A program made the position numbers and the translations under genes. A DNA stretch of 64,000 bases from UBA5704 sp036380715. Its GTDB lineage: Bacteria > Acidobacteriota > Thermoanaerobaculia > Multivoradales > UBA5704. The stretch is from contig DASVEF010000126.1 in assembly GCA_036380715.1 (NCBI GenBank), positions 22,324 to 86,323 of the forward strand, in the 5' to 3' direction. Below the pieces are notes generated by a model, which had not been told where the DNA came from, ran no database searches, and was given only the letters and a program-made list of their open reading frames with translations. Positions 1-8,186 of the stretch are shown one piece after another (position 1 is the stretch's first letter; every line of letters begins with the position of its first letter).

Positions 1-2
1 GT

Positions 3-545
3 GTGCACGCCCTGGAGGCGCTGGTCATGGCGCGCTACTACATGTTCACGCAGGTGTATTTCAACGTCACCGGCAAGGCGCTGGAGCTGCACCTCAACCG
101 GTGGCTGCAGGAGAGCGGCGGGCGCTGGGCGTCCGAGCCGGAGGCCTTCCTGGCCCAGGACGACGTCTCCGTCTGGGCGGCCATGCGGCGGTCGGCGAGC
201 GTGCACGCCCGCGCCGTGGTGGCGCGCGACCACTTCCCCGTGGCTTTCGAGACCCGCGAGCACCTGCCGCGCGAGGACAAGGAGCGCTTCGAGGCCCTGC
301 TGCCGGAGATCGCCGCGCGCTTCGGAGAGGGCAACCTCCTGGTCTCGCGGTCCGCCAAGGACCCCCACCGCATGGGGAGGAGCCGCGTGCTCGTGCGGCG
401 CTACGACGGCTCGCTGGAGCCCATGGAAGAGGCCAGCCACTTCATCCGCCACCTCACGCGCATCGACCGCTACCGGGTCTACACCCCGCCCGCGCTGCGC
501 GAAAGCGTGGCCGCCGCGTTCCGCGAGCGCTGGGACCTGGCCTGA
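3..545 (+). CDS. HD-type phosphohydrolase, C-terminal part (5' truncated by window edge)
   Basis: The frame is open from the first bases of the window, so the start lies upstream and only about 180 C-terminal residues are visible. The segment starting HALEALVMARYYMF, followed by a Tyr/Phe-rich stretch and a helical tail, resembles the region C-terminal to the HD motif in dGTPase/SAMHD1-like HD phosphohydrolases. The metal-binding HD residues themselves would be outside the window. Members of this group hydrolyse nucleotides or other phosphoesters in the cytoplasm; the substrate cannot be told here. The gene ends 250 bases before the next start. The family call is from recognisable sequence character only, so it is moderate. 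Confidence 0.6.
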   Translation: MHALEALVMARYYMFTQVYFNVTGKALELHLNRWLQESGGRWASEPEAFLAQDDVSVWAAMRRSASVHARAVVARDHFPVAFETREHLPREDKERFEALLPEIAARFGEGNLLVSRSAKDPHRMGRSRVLVRRYDGSLEPMEEASHFIRHLTRIDRYRVYTPPALRESVAAAFRERWDLA

Positions 546-655
546 GCCTTTCTCTCCAAAATCCCGAGTCCATCCAATTTTCTGAATCCAAAACCCTGGA
601 CGCGCCGGACGGGCGGAAAGCCTAACCCCTTTTCCAAAAAGAAGTTGCGGCCCTG

Positions 656-684
656 TTGACACGCCGGGAAAACGGCATGACAAT
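656..684 (+). promoter_or_regulatory. Putative sigma-70 promoter for the TonB receptor gene
   Basis: TTGACA at 656-661 and GACAAT at 679-684 are separated by 17 bases, lying 112 bases upstream of the receptor start. The -35 box matches consensus perfectly and the -10 box matches 4 of 6. This is the only strong candidate in the 250-base intergenic stretch; the rest of it shows nothing else I can name. Confidence 0.5.
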
Positions 685-795
685 TGCCCCAAAGCTTGTC
701 AGAGTGCAAGTGGAGAATCATTGCGGGTCTCGTATCTTGCTGTGGTCCAGTCGCTTCCCCGCTGCGGGAGGCATCCATCGAAAGGAGTTTTGGAG

Positions 796-3777
796 ATGAG
801 ATTGAGAACCTTGATCCTGGGTCTGGCGGTCGCCCTGTTGTGGACGCTGTCGGCATCTGCCCAGGGCAACCCCACCGGCAAGCTGTCCGGTAGGGTCATG
901 AGCGACGGCCAGCCGCTCCCCGGCGTGCTGGTGACGGCGACCTCCCCCAACCTTCAGGGGAACCGTACGACGGTGACCTCGGAGAACGGCGACTACCTGT
1001 TCCCGTCGCTGCCGCCGGGGGAGTACACCGTAACCTTCGAAGTGGAAGGGCTGCAGACCGTCAGCCGTGAGTTGCGGCTCGGTGCGGCGCAGGCCGTCCC
1101 CCTCGACGTCGAGATGGCCATCTCGGCGCTGGAGGAGGAGATCCTGGTGACCGGCAACCTCGAGCAGATCTCCCAGGGCACGCAGTCGGCGACCACCTAC
1201 ACCAAGGCCCTGGTCGACGAGCTGCCGGCGGGGCGCACGCTCAGCCAGATTGTGGCCCTGTCGCCGGGCGTCCAGCCCAACGGGCCGTCCAAGAGCGGCG
1301 ATACGGGGCTCGGCAACATCACGATCTCCGGCGCCCCCACCTACGAGAACCTCTTCCTGCTCAACGGCGTGGTCCTCAACGAGAACCTCCGCGGCCAGGC
1401 GTTCGACCTGTTCATCGAGGACGCGATCCAGGAGACCACCACGGCGACGGCCGGCGTCTCGGCCGAGTACGGCCGCTTCTCGGGCGGCGTGGTCAACGTC
1501 ATCACCAAGTCGGGCGGCAACGACTTCTCCGGCTCCGTGCGCGCCACCCTCAACAACCAGGACTGGCAAGAGGAGACCCGGCTGACCACCGCCCAGACCG
1601 ACAAGGTCGTGCCGACCTACGAGCTGACCCTCGGCGGCCCGATCCTGCGCGACCGCCTCTGGTTCTTCGTCGCCGGCCGCGACCGCGAGCTCGAGGAGAC
1701 GAGGTTCACCTCGTCCGCGACCAACATCCCGTACACCAACCTCCGGGACCAGCAGCGCTACGAGGGCAAGCTCACCGCGACGATCACGCCGCGGCACACC
1801 CTGCTCGGCTCGTACAGCGAGATCGTCGACGCGGAAAACGGCAACTCGTTCGGCACCATCCTGGACGAGGCCAGCCTCGTGAACCGCGAGACGCCCCAGG
1901 ACCTGTGGTCGATCAACTACACCGGCAATTTCGCCGAGAACCTGCTGGTGACGCTCCAGTACTCCGAGCGCCAGTTCACCTTTATCGATTCGGGCGCCAC
2001 CTCGACAGACCTCATCGGGGGCACCCTGCTGCAAGACCGGTCCCGCAGCAGCGCCCGTTACCACAGCCCGACCTTCTGCGGCGTCTGCAAGCCCGAGGAG
2101 CGCGACAACACGAACGCCCTCGCGAAGGCCTCCTACTTCCTGTCGACCGAGAGCCTGGGCTCGCACGACCTGGTGGCCGGCTACGACACCTTCGAGGACA
2201 TCCGCGTCTCCGACAACCACCAGTCGGGCAGCGACTGGCGGATCATCGGCACCGGCGCCACCATCTCGGGCACCACCATCACCCCCATCTTCCTCAACGA
2301 CGGCTCGACGACCGTCCAGTTCGATCCGATCCTCCAGGCGAGCCAGGGGACCAGCTTCAAGACCAACTCGCTCTTCATCAACGACACCTGGCGCTTCAGC
2401 GAGCGGCTGAGCCTGGGGCTCGGCCTGCGCTACGACGAGAACGACGGCCAGAACGCCGCCGGCCAGAAGGTCGCCGACGACTCCGCGATCAGCCCTCGCC
2501 TGGCGGCGACGTACGACACGCGGGGCAACGGCAACCTGGTCCTCCACGGGAGCTACGGCCAGTACGTGACGGCGCTGGCCAACAACATCGGTGACAGCAC
2601 CTCCCCGGGCGGCGTGCCCTCCTCATTCGCGTGGGTCTACCGCGGACCGAACATCACCGGCGTCAGCCAGGACGAGGCCATCCGCCAGCTCTTCGACTGG
2701 TTCGCCGGCGCCAACGGCGGCCTGCCCACGGTGGATAACCCGCTCGGCGGCGGGCTCGTGCCGCTGGCCGGCGCCGCCATTCGCGGCCTCAACACCCGGA
2801 TCGAGGGCTCCCTCGACTCGCCCAACGTCACCGAGTACACCGTCGGCGCCACCGTGCGGCTCGGCAACCGCGGCCTCGTCCGCGCCGACGCCGTCTATCG
2901 CGAGTGGGGCAACTTCTACCACCAGAGCACCGACACGTCGACCGGCAGGGTCTCGGGACAGGTCGGCACCGTCACGCAGAGCTTCGATCTCACGCTGGTC
3001 TCGAACAACGACGACTTCTACGAGCGGACCTACGAAGGCCTCCACACCCAGTTCCGCTTCCGCGCCAGCGACAAGCTCGACCTGGGCGGCAACTGGACCC
3101 TGTCGAAGACCGAGGGCAACTACAACGCCGAGAACCAGGGCAGCGGCCCGCTGGCCGGCGGCCTGGGAAACTATCCGGAGTACTATGACGTGCGCTGGAG
3201 CTCCCCGGTGGGGCCCCTCACGATCGACCAGCGGCACCGGGTGAATCTCTACGGCGTGTACAAGATCTTCGGCAACGATCGCCACAGCCTGAGCGCCAGC
3301 GTGCTCCAGGGCTACTTCTCCGGCCGTCCCTATGAAGCGGTCGGGACCATCCGCACACAGCCCTTCGTCACCAACCCCGGCTATCTTTCGCCGCCCACCC
3401 GCGTCGGCTACTTCTTCAGCGCGCGCGGCGCGTTCGAGACCCCCGACGTGTTCCGCACGGACGTTTCTTTCAACTACGACTTCAGCATCGGCGGGGTCGA
3501 CATCTTCGTGAAGCCGGAAGTCATCAACGTGTTCGACTCGGAAAAGATCGACACCACGGACGTCCGGTACTTCGACACCACCGTCCTGACCGCCGACAAC
3601 GCCGCCGACTGCGACACCGGCCCGGGAGTGAGGCCCTGCGTGCCTTTCAACCCGTTCACCGAGACCCCCGTGGAGGGCGTCCATTGGGTGAAGGGGGCGA
3701 ACTTCGGCCAGGCCATCAACCCCCTCGGCTTCCAGCAGCCCCGGACCTACCGGTTCGGCGTCGGTCTGCGGTTCTAG
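796..3777 (+). CDS. TonB-dependent receptor with carboxypeptidase-regulatory domain
   Basis: This 993-residue outer-membrane protein would import a substrate using TonB energy; the substrate is unknown. It has a signal peptide (residues 1-22, ending ASA), a CarboxypepD_reg/CNA-B-like domain (about 28-107, GKLSGRVMSDGQPLPGV), a plug domain (about 125-240, with the TKSGGN-type motif) and a long beta barrel ending in an aromatic residue (GVGLRF). This architecture matches the SusC-like or 'OmpA-like TonB' receptors common in Acidobacteriota and Bacteroidota, but no SusD partner is adjacent. The ATG at 796 is chosen because AAAGGAG lies 8 bases upstream and the signal peptide begins there; the longer open frame upstream lacks both. 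Cys pairs (FCGVC and two Cys near the end) suggest loop disulfides. Confidence 0.9.
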   Translation: MRLRTLILGLAVALLWTLSASAQGNPTGKLSGRVMSDGQPLPGVLVTATSPNLQGNRTTVTSENGDYLFPSLPPGEYTVTFEVEGLQTVSRELRLGAAQAVPLDVEMAISALEEEILVTGNLEQISQGTQSATTYTKALVDELPAGRTLSQIVALSPGVQPNGPSKSGDTGLGNITISGAPTYENLFLLNGVVLNENLRGQAFDLFIEDAIQETTTATAGVSAEYGRFSGGVVNVITKSGGNDFSGSVRATLNNQDWQEETRLTTAQTDKVVPTYELTLGGPILRDRLWFFVAGRDRELEETRFTSSATNIPYTNLRDQQRYEGKLTATITPRHTLLGSYSEIVDAENGNSFGTILDEASLVNRETPQDLWSINYTGNFAENLLVTLQYSERQFTFIDSGATSTDLIGGTLLQDRSRSSARYHSPTFCGVCKPEERDNTNALAKASYFLSTESLGSHDLVAGYDTFEDIRVSDNHQSGSDWRIIGTGATISGTTITPIFLNDGSTTVQFDPILQASQGTSFKTNSLFINDTWRFSERLSLGLGLRYDENDGQNAAGQKVADDSAISPRLAATYDTRGNGNLVLHGSYGQYVTALANNIGDSTSPGGVPSSFAWVYRGPNITGVSQDEAIRQLFDWFAGANGGLPTVDNPLGGGLVPLAGAAIRGLNTRIEGSLDSPNVTEYTVGATVRLGNRGLVRADAVYREWGNFYHQSTDTSTGRVSGQVGTVTQSFDLTLVSNNDDFYERTYEGLHTQFRFRASDKLDLGGNWTLSKTEGNYNAENQGSGPLAGGLGNYPEYYDVRWSSPVGPLTIDQRHRVNLYGVYKIFGNDRHSLSASVLQGYFSGRPYEAVGTIRTQPFVTNPGYLSPPTRVGYFFSARGAFETPDVFRTDVSFNYDFSIGGVDIFVKPEVINVFDSEKIDTTDVRYFDTTVLTADNAADCDTGPGVRPCVPFNPFTETPVEGVHWVKGANFGQAINPLGFQQPRTYRFGVGLRF

Positions 3778-3791
3778 CCGATTGAAAACCC

Positions 3792-3816
3792 GTAGGGCGC
3801 CCTGTGGGCGCCCTAC
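3792..3816. terminator. Perfect 11-bp hairpin, likely bidirectional terminator
   Basis: Arms GTAGGGCGCCC and its exact reverse complement are separated by a 3-base loop. It sits between the convergent TonB receptor and SRPBCC genes. There is no clear T-tract, so it may instead be a copy of a dispersed GC-rich palindrome. Confidence 0.55.
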
Positions 3817-3821
3817 CCACC

Positions 3822-3844
3822 GGGGCGGCCATCGAGGCCGCCCC
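3822..3844. terminator. Second GC-rich hairpin in the same convergent gap
   Basis: GGGGCGGCC pairs with GGCCGCCCC across a 5-base loop. The right arm touches the stop codon of the minus-strand SRPBCC gene, and the downstream TAGTTTTTT gives a T-run for plus-strand transcripts, so it could end receptor transcription. Confidence 0.55.
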
Positions 3845-4287
3845 TAGTTTTTTCCCACTGTTACCTCGGCCAGCCGCGCCAGCGCGGTGCGCCAGCGGAC
3901 ACGGTAGCCCTCCCAGACGGTGAGTCCGATGGAGAGGGGGAGGCGCTGGAAGCCGTCCTGGAGGACGTCGATCTGGCTCCCCTCCGGGGTGCGGTGGATC
4001 CGCAAGGTGAGACGGGTGGCGGCGGGCCAGCCGGCGTCCAGGCGCTCGAAGGAGAGCACCCAGAGCTTCGGCGGCGCGATCTCGATCGTCCTCCCCCGCT
4101 CTCTCCCTCCGTCCTCCCCGCGAAGGAGGAACCCTCCCTCGTCCACCTCCGCCTCGCGCGCCAGCCAGAGCGCCAGCTTGCCGGGCTCGGCCAGCCAGCG
4201 CCAGGCCTCCTCCGCGGAGAGCGCCAGGTCCTGGCGCCGCCGGAGCTGCACTCCGGGGATGTCTCCCTGACGGATCGCTTCGCTCAT
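3844..4287 (-). CDS. SRPBCC (START/Bet v1-like) domain protein
   Basis: This 147-residue cytoplasmic protein reads as a single SRPBCC ligand-binding fold: an N-terminal strand, the helix AEEAWRWLAEPGKLALWL, and a C-terminal long helix preceded by GFQRLPLSIGLTVWEGYRVRW, typical of the AHSA1/polyketide-cyclase-like group. Its ligand is unknown. The ATG starts only 2 bases after the stop of the upstream epimerase gene, so the two are almost certainly co-transcribed and translationally coupled. The epimerase partner family (TIGR01777) is often found near small lipid- or ligand-binding proteins. No catalytic residues are evident. Confidence 0.75.
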   Translation of the reverse strand: MSEAIRQGDIPGVQLRRRQDLALSAEEAWRWLAEPGKLALWLAREAEVDEGGFLLRGEDGGRERGRTIEIAPPKLWVLSFERLDAGWPAATRLTLRIHRTPEGSQIDVLQDGFQRLPLSIGLTVWEGYRVRWRTALARLAEVTVGKN

Positions 4288-4289
4288 CG

Positions 4290-5198
4290 TCAATCCAACA
4301 GATTGCGCAGCGCCGCCTCGGGGTCCGGATAGCGGAAGACGTAGCCGAGCTCCAGCAGCCGGGCGGGCACGGCCCTCTGTCCCTGGAGCAGCATGTCGGC
4401 CTTCTCGCCGAGCGCGAGGCGCAGCGCGAATCCGGGCGCCGGCAGGAAGCTCGGCCGGCGCAGGACCCTGCCGAGCAGGCGGGTGAGCTCGAGGTTGGTC
4501 ACCGGGTTGGGCGCGGCGAGGTTGAAGGGACCCCGGGCGTCCTCGCGCTCCAGGAGGAAGCGGATCGCTCCGACCTCGTCGGCGAGGTGGATCCAGGGGA
4601 ACCACTGCCGGCCGTCGCCGATAGGGCCGCCCGCCATCAACCGGAAGGGGAGAGTGATCGGCGGCAGGGCGCCGCCCTGGCGGGCGAGCACGACGCCGGT
4701 GCGCAGCAGCGCGCGCCGCACGCCGAGCGCCTCGACCTCGGCCGTGGAGGCCTCCCATTCCTTGCAGACGTCGGCCAGGAAGCCCGTGCCGGGCGAGGAG
4801 TCCTCGCCCAGGAGCTCGTCCCCCCGGTCCCCATACCAGCCGACCGCCGATCCCTGGAGCAGCACCTTCGGTTTATCCGATACTTCGCGGATCGCCTGGG
4901 CCACCGCCCTGCCCGACTCGACCCGGCTGTCCCGGATGCGGCGCTTCTTGTCCGCGGACCAGCGCCCCGTGGCGATGCTCTCGCCCGCCAGGTGGACGAT
5001 CGCCGTATCGCCGCCCAGCAGCTTCCGCCAGCCTTCGGACGTCCTGCCGTCCCACTGGACCGCCTGCACTCCGGGAGGCAGCGGGCTCGTCTTGCCGAGG
5101 TTGCGAGTGAGGACGACGACGTCATGCCCCGCCACGCCCAGCTCCCGCGCGAGCTCGCCGCCGATCAGCCCCGTTCCACCGGTGATCACAACGCGCAT
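4290..5198 (-). CDS. TIGR01777-family NAD(P)-dependent epimerase/sugar-nucleotide-like protein
   Basis: This 302-residue extended-SDR protein has the nucleotide-binding motif GGTGLIGGELARELG (about residues 7-21), the YGDRGDE segment of the atypical active site, and a C-terminal DUF1731 domain (about 250-300, ending DPEAALRNLLD). The family (YfcH/SulA-like) has a Rossmann fold but no firmly established substrate. The ATG is preceded by AAGGAGACTT. It forms a two-gene operon with the downstream SRPBCC gene. Confidence in the family is high; the reaction is unknown. Confidence 0.88.
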   Translation of the reverse strand: MRVVITGGTGLIGGELARELGVAGHDVVVLTRNLGKTSPLPPGVQAVQWDGRTSEGWRKLLGGDTAIVHLAGESIATGRWSADKKRRIRDSRVESGRAVAQAIREVSDKPKVLLQGSAVGWYGDRGDELLGEDSSPGTGFLADVCKEWEASTAEVEALGVRRALLRTGVVLARQGGALPPITLPFRLMAGGPIGDGRQWFPWIHLADEVGAIRFLLEREDARGPFNLAAPNPVTNLELTRLLGRVLRRPSFLPAPGFALRLALGEKADMLLQGQRAVPARLLELGYVFRYPDPEAALRNLLD

Positions 5199-5272
5199 AG
5201 AAGTCTCCTTCCGCGCGGCTCGATGCCCGCTCCGAAGCTCGACGCCGGCAAGGGGATGGTAGCACCGCCGGT

Positions 5273-5432
5273 GGCCCCTCACCCCCTAACCCCCTCTCCC
5301 ACACGCACTCACACCCGCCCGGGAGAGGGGGAACGAGAGGTAAAATGCAGGAGGCAAACATCCCCTGCAGTCTCCCCCTCTCCCGGGGGAAGGGAGTGCG
5401 GATGGGAGAGGGGGTCGGGGGGTGAGGGGCCC
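5273..5432. repeat. Foldback palindromic element (copy 1)
   Basis: A terminal inverted repeat of about 38 bases begins GGCCCCTCACCCCC on the left and ends with its near-exact reverse complement on the right. Inside are CCCTCTCCC / GGGAGAGGG blocks. It fills most of the 233-base gap between the epimerase start and the ABC transporter stop, and the right end abuts that stop codon. Related copies occur at five other places in this window. Confidence 0.75.
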
Positions 5433-7189
5433 TACACCGCCGCCAGCTCCTCCTCCAGCAACTGCCTCTGGTGGAGGTCGGCGTAGAGGCCGCCGGAGGC
5501 GAGGAGTTGCTCGTGCGTGCCGCGCTCGGCGATGCGCCCCTGTTCCAGGACCAGGATCAGATCGGCGTCCTTGACGGTCGAGATCCGATGGGAGACCAGG
5601 AAGACCGTGCGGCCGTGGAAGACGGTGCGCAGGTTCTCCAGGATCTGCTCTTCCGTCTGGGTGTCCACCGCCGACAGGCAGTCGTCGAGCAGCAGGATGC
5701 GCGGCTCGCGCAGCAGCGCCCGGGCGAGCGCGACCCGCTGCTTCTGGCCGCCGGAGAGGGTGATCCCCCGCTCTCCCACGATCGTGCTCAGCCCCTGGGG
5801 GAAGAGGGCCAGGTCCGGCTCCAGGCCGGCCAGCCGCGCCGCCTCGGTCACCTGCTCCAGGGTCGCCTCCGGACGCCCGAGGGCGATGTTGTCGCGGATC
5901 GAGGCCGAGAAGAGGAAGGTCTCCTGGGGCACCATGCCGATCGCGGAGCGCAGCCGCGCGAGAGGGAGCCGCCGGACGTCGAGGCCGTCGATCCACAAGG
6001 TGTGCTCCGGCGGATCGAGCAGGCGCGGGATCAGGGCGAGCAGCGTGCTCTTGCCGGCGCCGGTCTTCCCCACGACCGCCACGGTCTGCCCCGCCTGCAC
6101 CTGGACGTCGATGCCCGCGAGCACCGGCTCGGCGTCCGCGCGGTAGGAGAAGGTCAGGCCTTGGAAACGGACCGCGCCGCGGACCTCTCCGGGGTCGACC
6201 AGCGGCTCCTCGTCGCGGATCGCCGGCACCGCGTCCAGAATCTCGCGGATGCGGGCGAGCGAAGCCAGGCCGCGCTGCACCAGGTTCATCACCCAGCCGA
6301 TGGCGATCATCGGCCAGATCAGCTCGCCCAGGAACGAATTGAAGGTCACGAACTGGCCGATGGTGATGTCGTCGCGCAGGACCAGCAGGCCGCCGTACCA
6401 GAGCACCGTGACGAACCCGAGCCCGATCAGCCCCTGGAGCAGGGGGTGGAAGGCCACAGTCCAGCGGATGAGCCTCCGGTTCTGCTCCAGGTAGGCGTCG
6501 TTGAGCCGGCCGAACGCCTCCCGCTCCCGCGCCTCCTGGGCGTAGGCGCGCACCACCCGGACGCCCGAAAGGCTCTCCTGCACCCGCGCCGAGATGTCGG
6601 CGAAGCGGCTCTGCGCCTCCGCGAACAGAGCGTGGATCCGCTGCCCGAACACGTTGGTCACCACCGCCACCACCGGCATGGTCACCAGCGCCAGCAGCGT
6701 CAGCCGGAGGTCGATGCGCACCATGAAGAACAGGGCGCCCACGGCGGTGAACAGCGTGTTGGCGCTGTACATGATCGCCGGGCCGCAGAGCGTTCGCACC
6801 GCCTCGACGTCGCTGGTGGCGCGGGCCATCAGGTCGCCCGTGGGGTGGTCGTGGAAGAAGCCGGGCGGCTGCGCCTCCAGGCTGGAGAAGTAGAGGTTGC
6901 GCAGGTCGAATTCGATGTCCCGGCTCATGCCGACCAGGATCATCCGCTGCAGGTAGCTGAACACCCCCTGGACCAGGGTGACGGCGATCAGGAGGCCGGC
7001 GTAGCCCAGCAGGGTCTCCCAGGTCACCCGCACGCGCAGCTCGTCCACCGCGCTGCCGATCAGGAGAGGGCCGGCCATCCCCACCGCCACGGAGGCGAGG
7101 ATCGCCAGCAGCCCGCGGACCAGCTTGCGGCGATGGTTGCGCAGGTACGGCCAGAGGTAGGCGAGGCGGTTCTTCTTCGGTTCCGGCAA
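5432..7189 (-). CDS. ABC exporter half-transporter (MdlA/TM287-like) with degenerate Walker B
   Basis: This 585-residue protein fuses an N-terminal exporter transmembrane domain of six helices (about residues 15-310) to an ATPase domain (about 335-580). Walker A is GKTGAGKST (near 371), the signature is LSGGQKQR (near 478) and Walker B is ILLLDDCLSAVD (near 496). The residue after the Walker B Asp is Asp, not the usual catalytic Glu. This is characteristic of the MdlA/YheI/TM287 subunits of heterodimeric multidrug exporters, whose MdlB/TM288-type partner carries the intact site. No partner gene lies next to it, which is unusual. It would act in the inner membrane, probably exporting lipophilic compounds. 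The ATG begins MPEPKKNRLAYLWPYL, the usual family start. Confidence 0.88.
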   Translation of the reverse strand: MPEPKKNRLAYLWPYLRNHRRKLVRGLLAILASVAVGMAGPLLIGSAVDELRVRVTWETLLGYAGLLIAVTLVQGVFSYLQRMILVGMSRDIEFDLRNLYFSSLEAQPPGFFHDHPTGDLMARATSDVEAVRTLCGPAIMYSANTLFTAVGALFFMVRIDLRLTLLALVTMPVVAVVTNVFGQRIHALFAEAQSRFADISARVQESLSGVRVVRAYAQEAREREAFGRLNDAYLEQNRRLIRWTVAFHPLLQGLIGLGFVTVLWYGGLLVLRDDITIGQFVTFNSFLGELIWPMIAIGWVMNLVQRGLASLARIREILDAVPAIRDEEPLVDPGEVRGAVRFQGLTFSYRADAEPVLAGIDVQVQAGQTVAVVGKTGAGKSTLLALIPRLLDPPEHTLWIDGLDVRRLPLARLRSAIGMVPQETFLFSASIRDNIALGRPEATLEQVTEAARLAGLEPDLALFPQGLSTIVGERGITLSGGQKQRVALARALLREPRILLLDDCLSAVDTQTEEQILENLRTVFHGRTVFLVSHRISTVKDADLILVLEQGRIAERGTHEQLLASGGLYADLHQRQLLEEELAAV

Positions 7190-7224
7190 GTGATCGGCTC
7201 TCCGGAAGGAAGGATATCAGTGAG

Positions 7225-7277
7225 GCCCCCTCCCCCGCCCCTCTCCCGCTCTGCGGGGGAGGGGCGGGGGAGGGGGC
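7225..7277. repeat. 25-bp-arm GC-rich hairpin related to the foldback family
   Basis: A polypyrimidine arm (7225-7249) pairs with a polypurine arm (7253-7277) with one mismatch and a 3-base loop. It lies between the ABC transporter start and the stop codon of the upstream small membrane protein, where it could act as a terminator. Confidence 0.65.
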
Positions 7278-7498
7278 TACCGCCGGGTCAACCCCATCAG
7301 CCAGTGGGCCAGGGAGGCGCAGCCGGCGATCAGGAGGATGATCCCGGTGACCACCAGGACGCGGGTCCCTTCGACGCCGGTCACCCAGACGAGATAGGCG
7401 GGGCCGGACAGGATGCCGAAGAGCAGCCCGAGGCGGGCGCCCCAGCTCAGGCGGGGCGGCGGAGCGTCCGGGCTCTTCTCCACCGGCGGCTCACTCAT
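7277..7498 (-). CDS. Small two-helix membrane protein
   Basis: This 73-residue protein has a Pro-rich cytoplasmic N-terminus (about residues 1-22) and two hydrophobic segments (about 24-44 and 48-66), ending in charged residues. I do not recognise a family. The ATG overlaps the 3' end of trmB by 8 bases, which implies translational coupling and makes it a real member of the manC-trmB operon. Function unknown. Confidence 0.65.
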   Translation of the reverse strand: MSEPPVEKSPDAPPPRLSWGARLGLLFGILSGPAYLVWVTGVEGTRVLVVTGIILLIAGCASLAHWLMGLTRR

Positions 7499-8186
7499 GG
7501 CTCTCCTCCTCGTGCCCGATCGCGGCCAGGATGCCCCGGGCTCCCTGCGGATGGAGGACGGCGGGGCCTTCGAGCGTCCCTTCCAGGCGGAGGATGGGGC
7601 GTCCCTCCACCAGGTACTTCGCCTCGTAGTTGGTGCGCGGACCCTCATCCCAGGGGCGGTCGCGCCGGGCGATCCGCAGGCCTGGGTAGGACTCCAGGAT
7701 CTCCAGCACCCGCTCGCCGTACTCCAGGAAATCGGTGGCGAAGGAGAGCCGGCCGCCGGGGCGCAGCAGGCCGAGCACCAGGTCGGCCGTCTCGGGATCG
7801 AAGAGCCGGCGCTTGTGATGGCGGCTCTTGGGCCAGGGGTCCGGAAAGTAGACGTGCAGGGCCGCGGCGAAACCGGCGGGCAGGACCGCCGAGGCCAGGA
7901 ACAGCGCCTCGCCGCGCAGGGCGATCCAGTTGGCCAGCCCCCGGCGCCGCGCCCGGTCGACCATTCTCTGGAAGTACTCCGAGGCGAGCTCGACGCCCAG
8001 GAAGCGGCGGCCCGGGGCCTCCTGGCAGCGGCGGAGGAGATAGCGCCCCTTGCCGAAGCCGATCTCCACCTCCCAGTCGCCCGTCCCGCTCACCGGCGGG
8101 ACCAGGATGTCGAGGGGGATCGGGGCGGCCACCTGCGCGAGTCCGGTGTCGCCGGCCAGAGTGGCGATCCGGATGGGCTGGATCAA
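7491..8186 (-). CDS. trmB: tRNA (guanine-N7)-methyltransferase
   Basis: TrmB methylates G46 of the tRNA variable loop using S-adenosylmethionine. The protein shows the SAM-binding motif EIGFGKGRYL and the family hallmark YFPDPWPKSRHHKRRL, followed by the conserved TNYEAKY segment near the C-terminus. The start is uncertain. A TTG overlapping the manC stop (TTGA) gives a 231-residue protein, and a GTG 54 bases further in would give 213 residues. I prefer the overlapping TTG because coupled starts are common in this window. It lies between manC and a small membrane protein in one operon. Confidence 0.85.
   Translation of the reverse strand: MIQPIRIATLAGDTGLAQVAAPIPLDILVPPVSGTGDWEVEIGFGKGRYLLRRCQEAPGRRFLGVELASEYFQRMVDRARRRGLANWIALRGEALFLASAVLPAGFAAALHVYFPDPWPKSRHHKRRLFDPETADLVLGLLRPGGRLSFATDFLEYGERVLEILESYPGLRIARRDRPWDEGPRTNYEAKYLVEGRPILRLEGTLEGPAVLHPQGARGILAAIGHEEESHE

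Noticed and set aside
718..2547. Long open minus-strand frame opposite the first TonB receptor
   Set aside because: It is a GC-rich antisense shadow with low-complexity Val/Arg/Gly composition and no domain; the plus-strand receptor has a ribosome site, signal peptide and full domain order.
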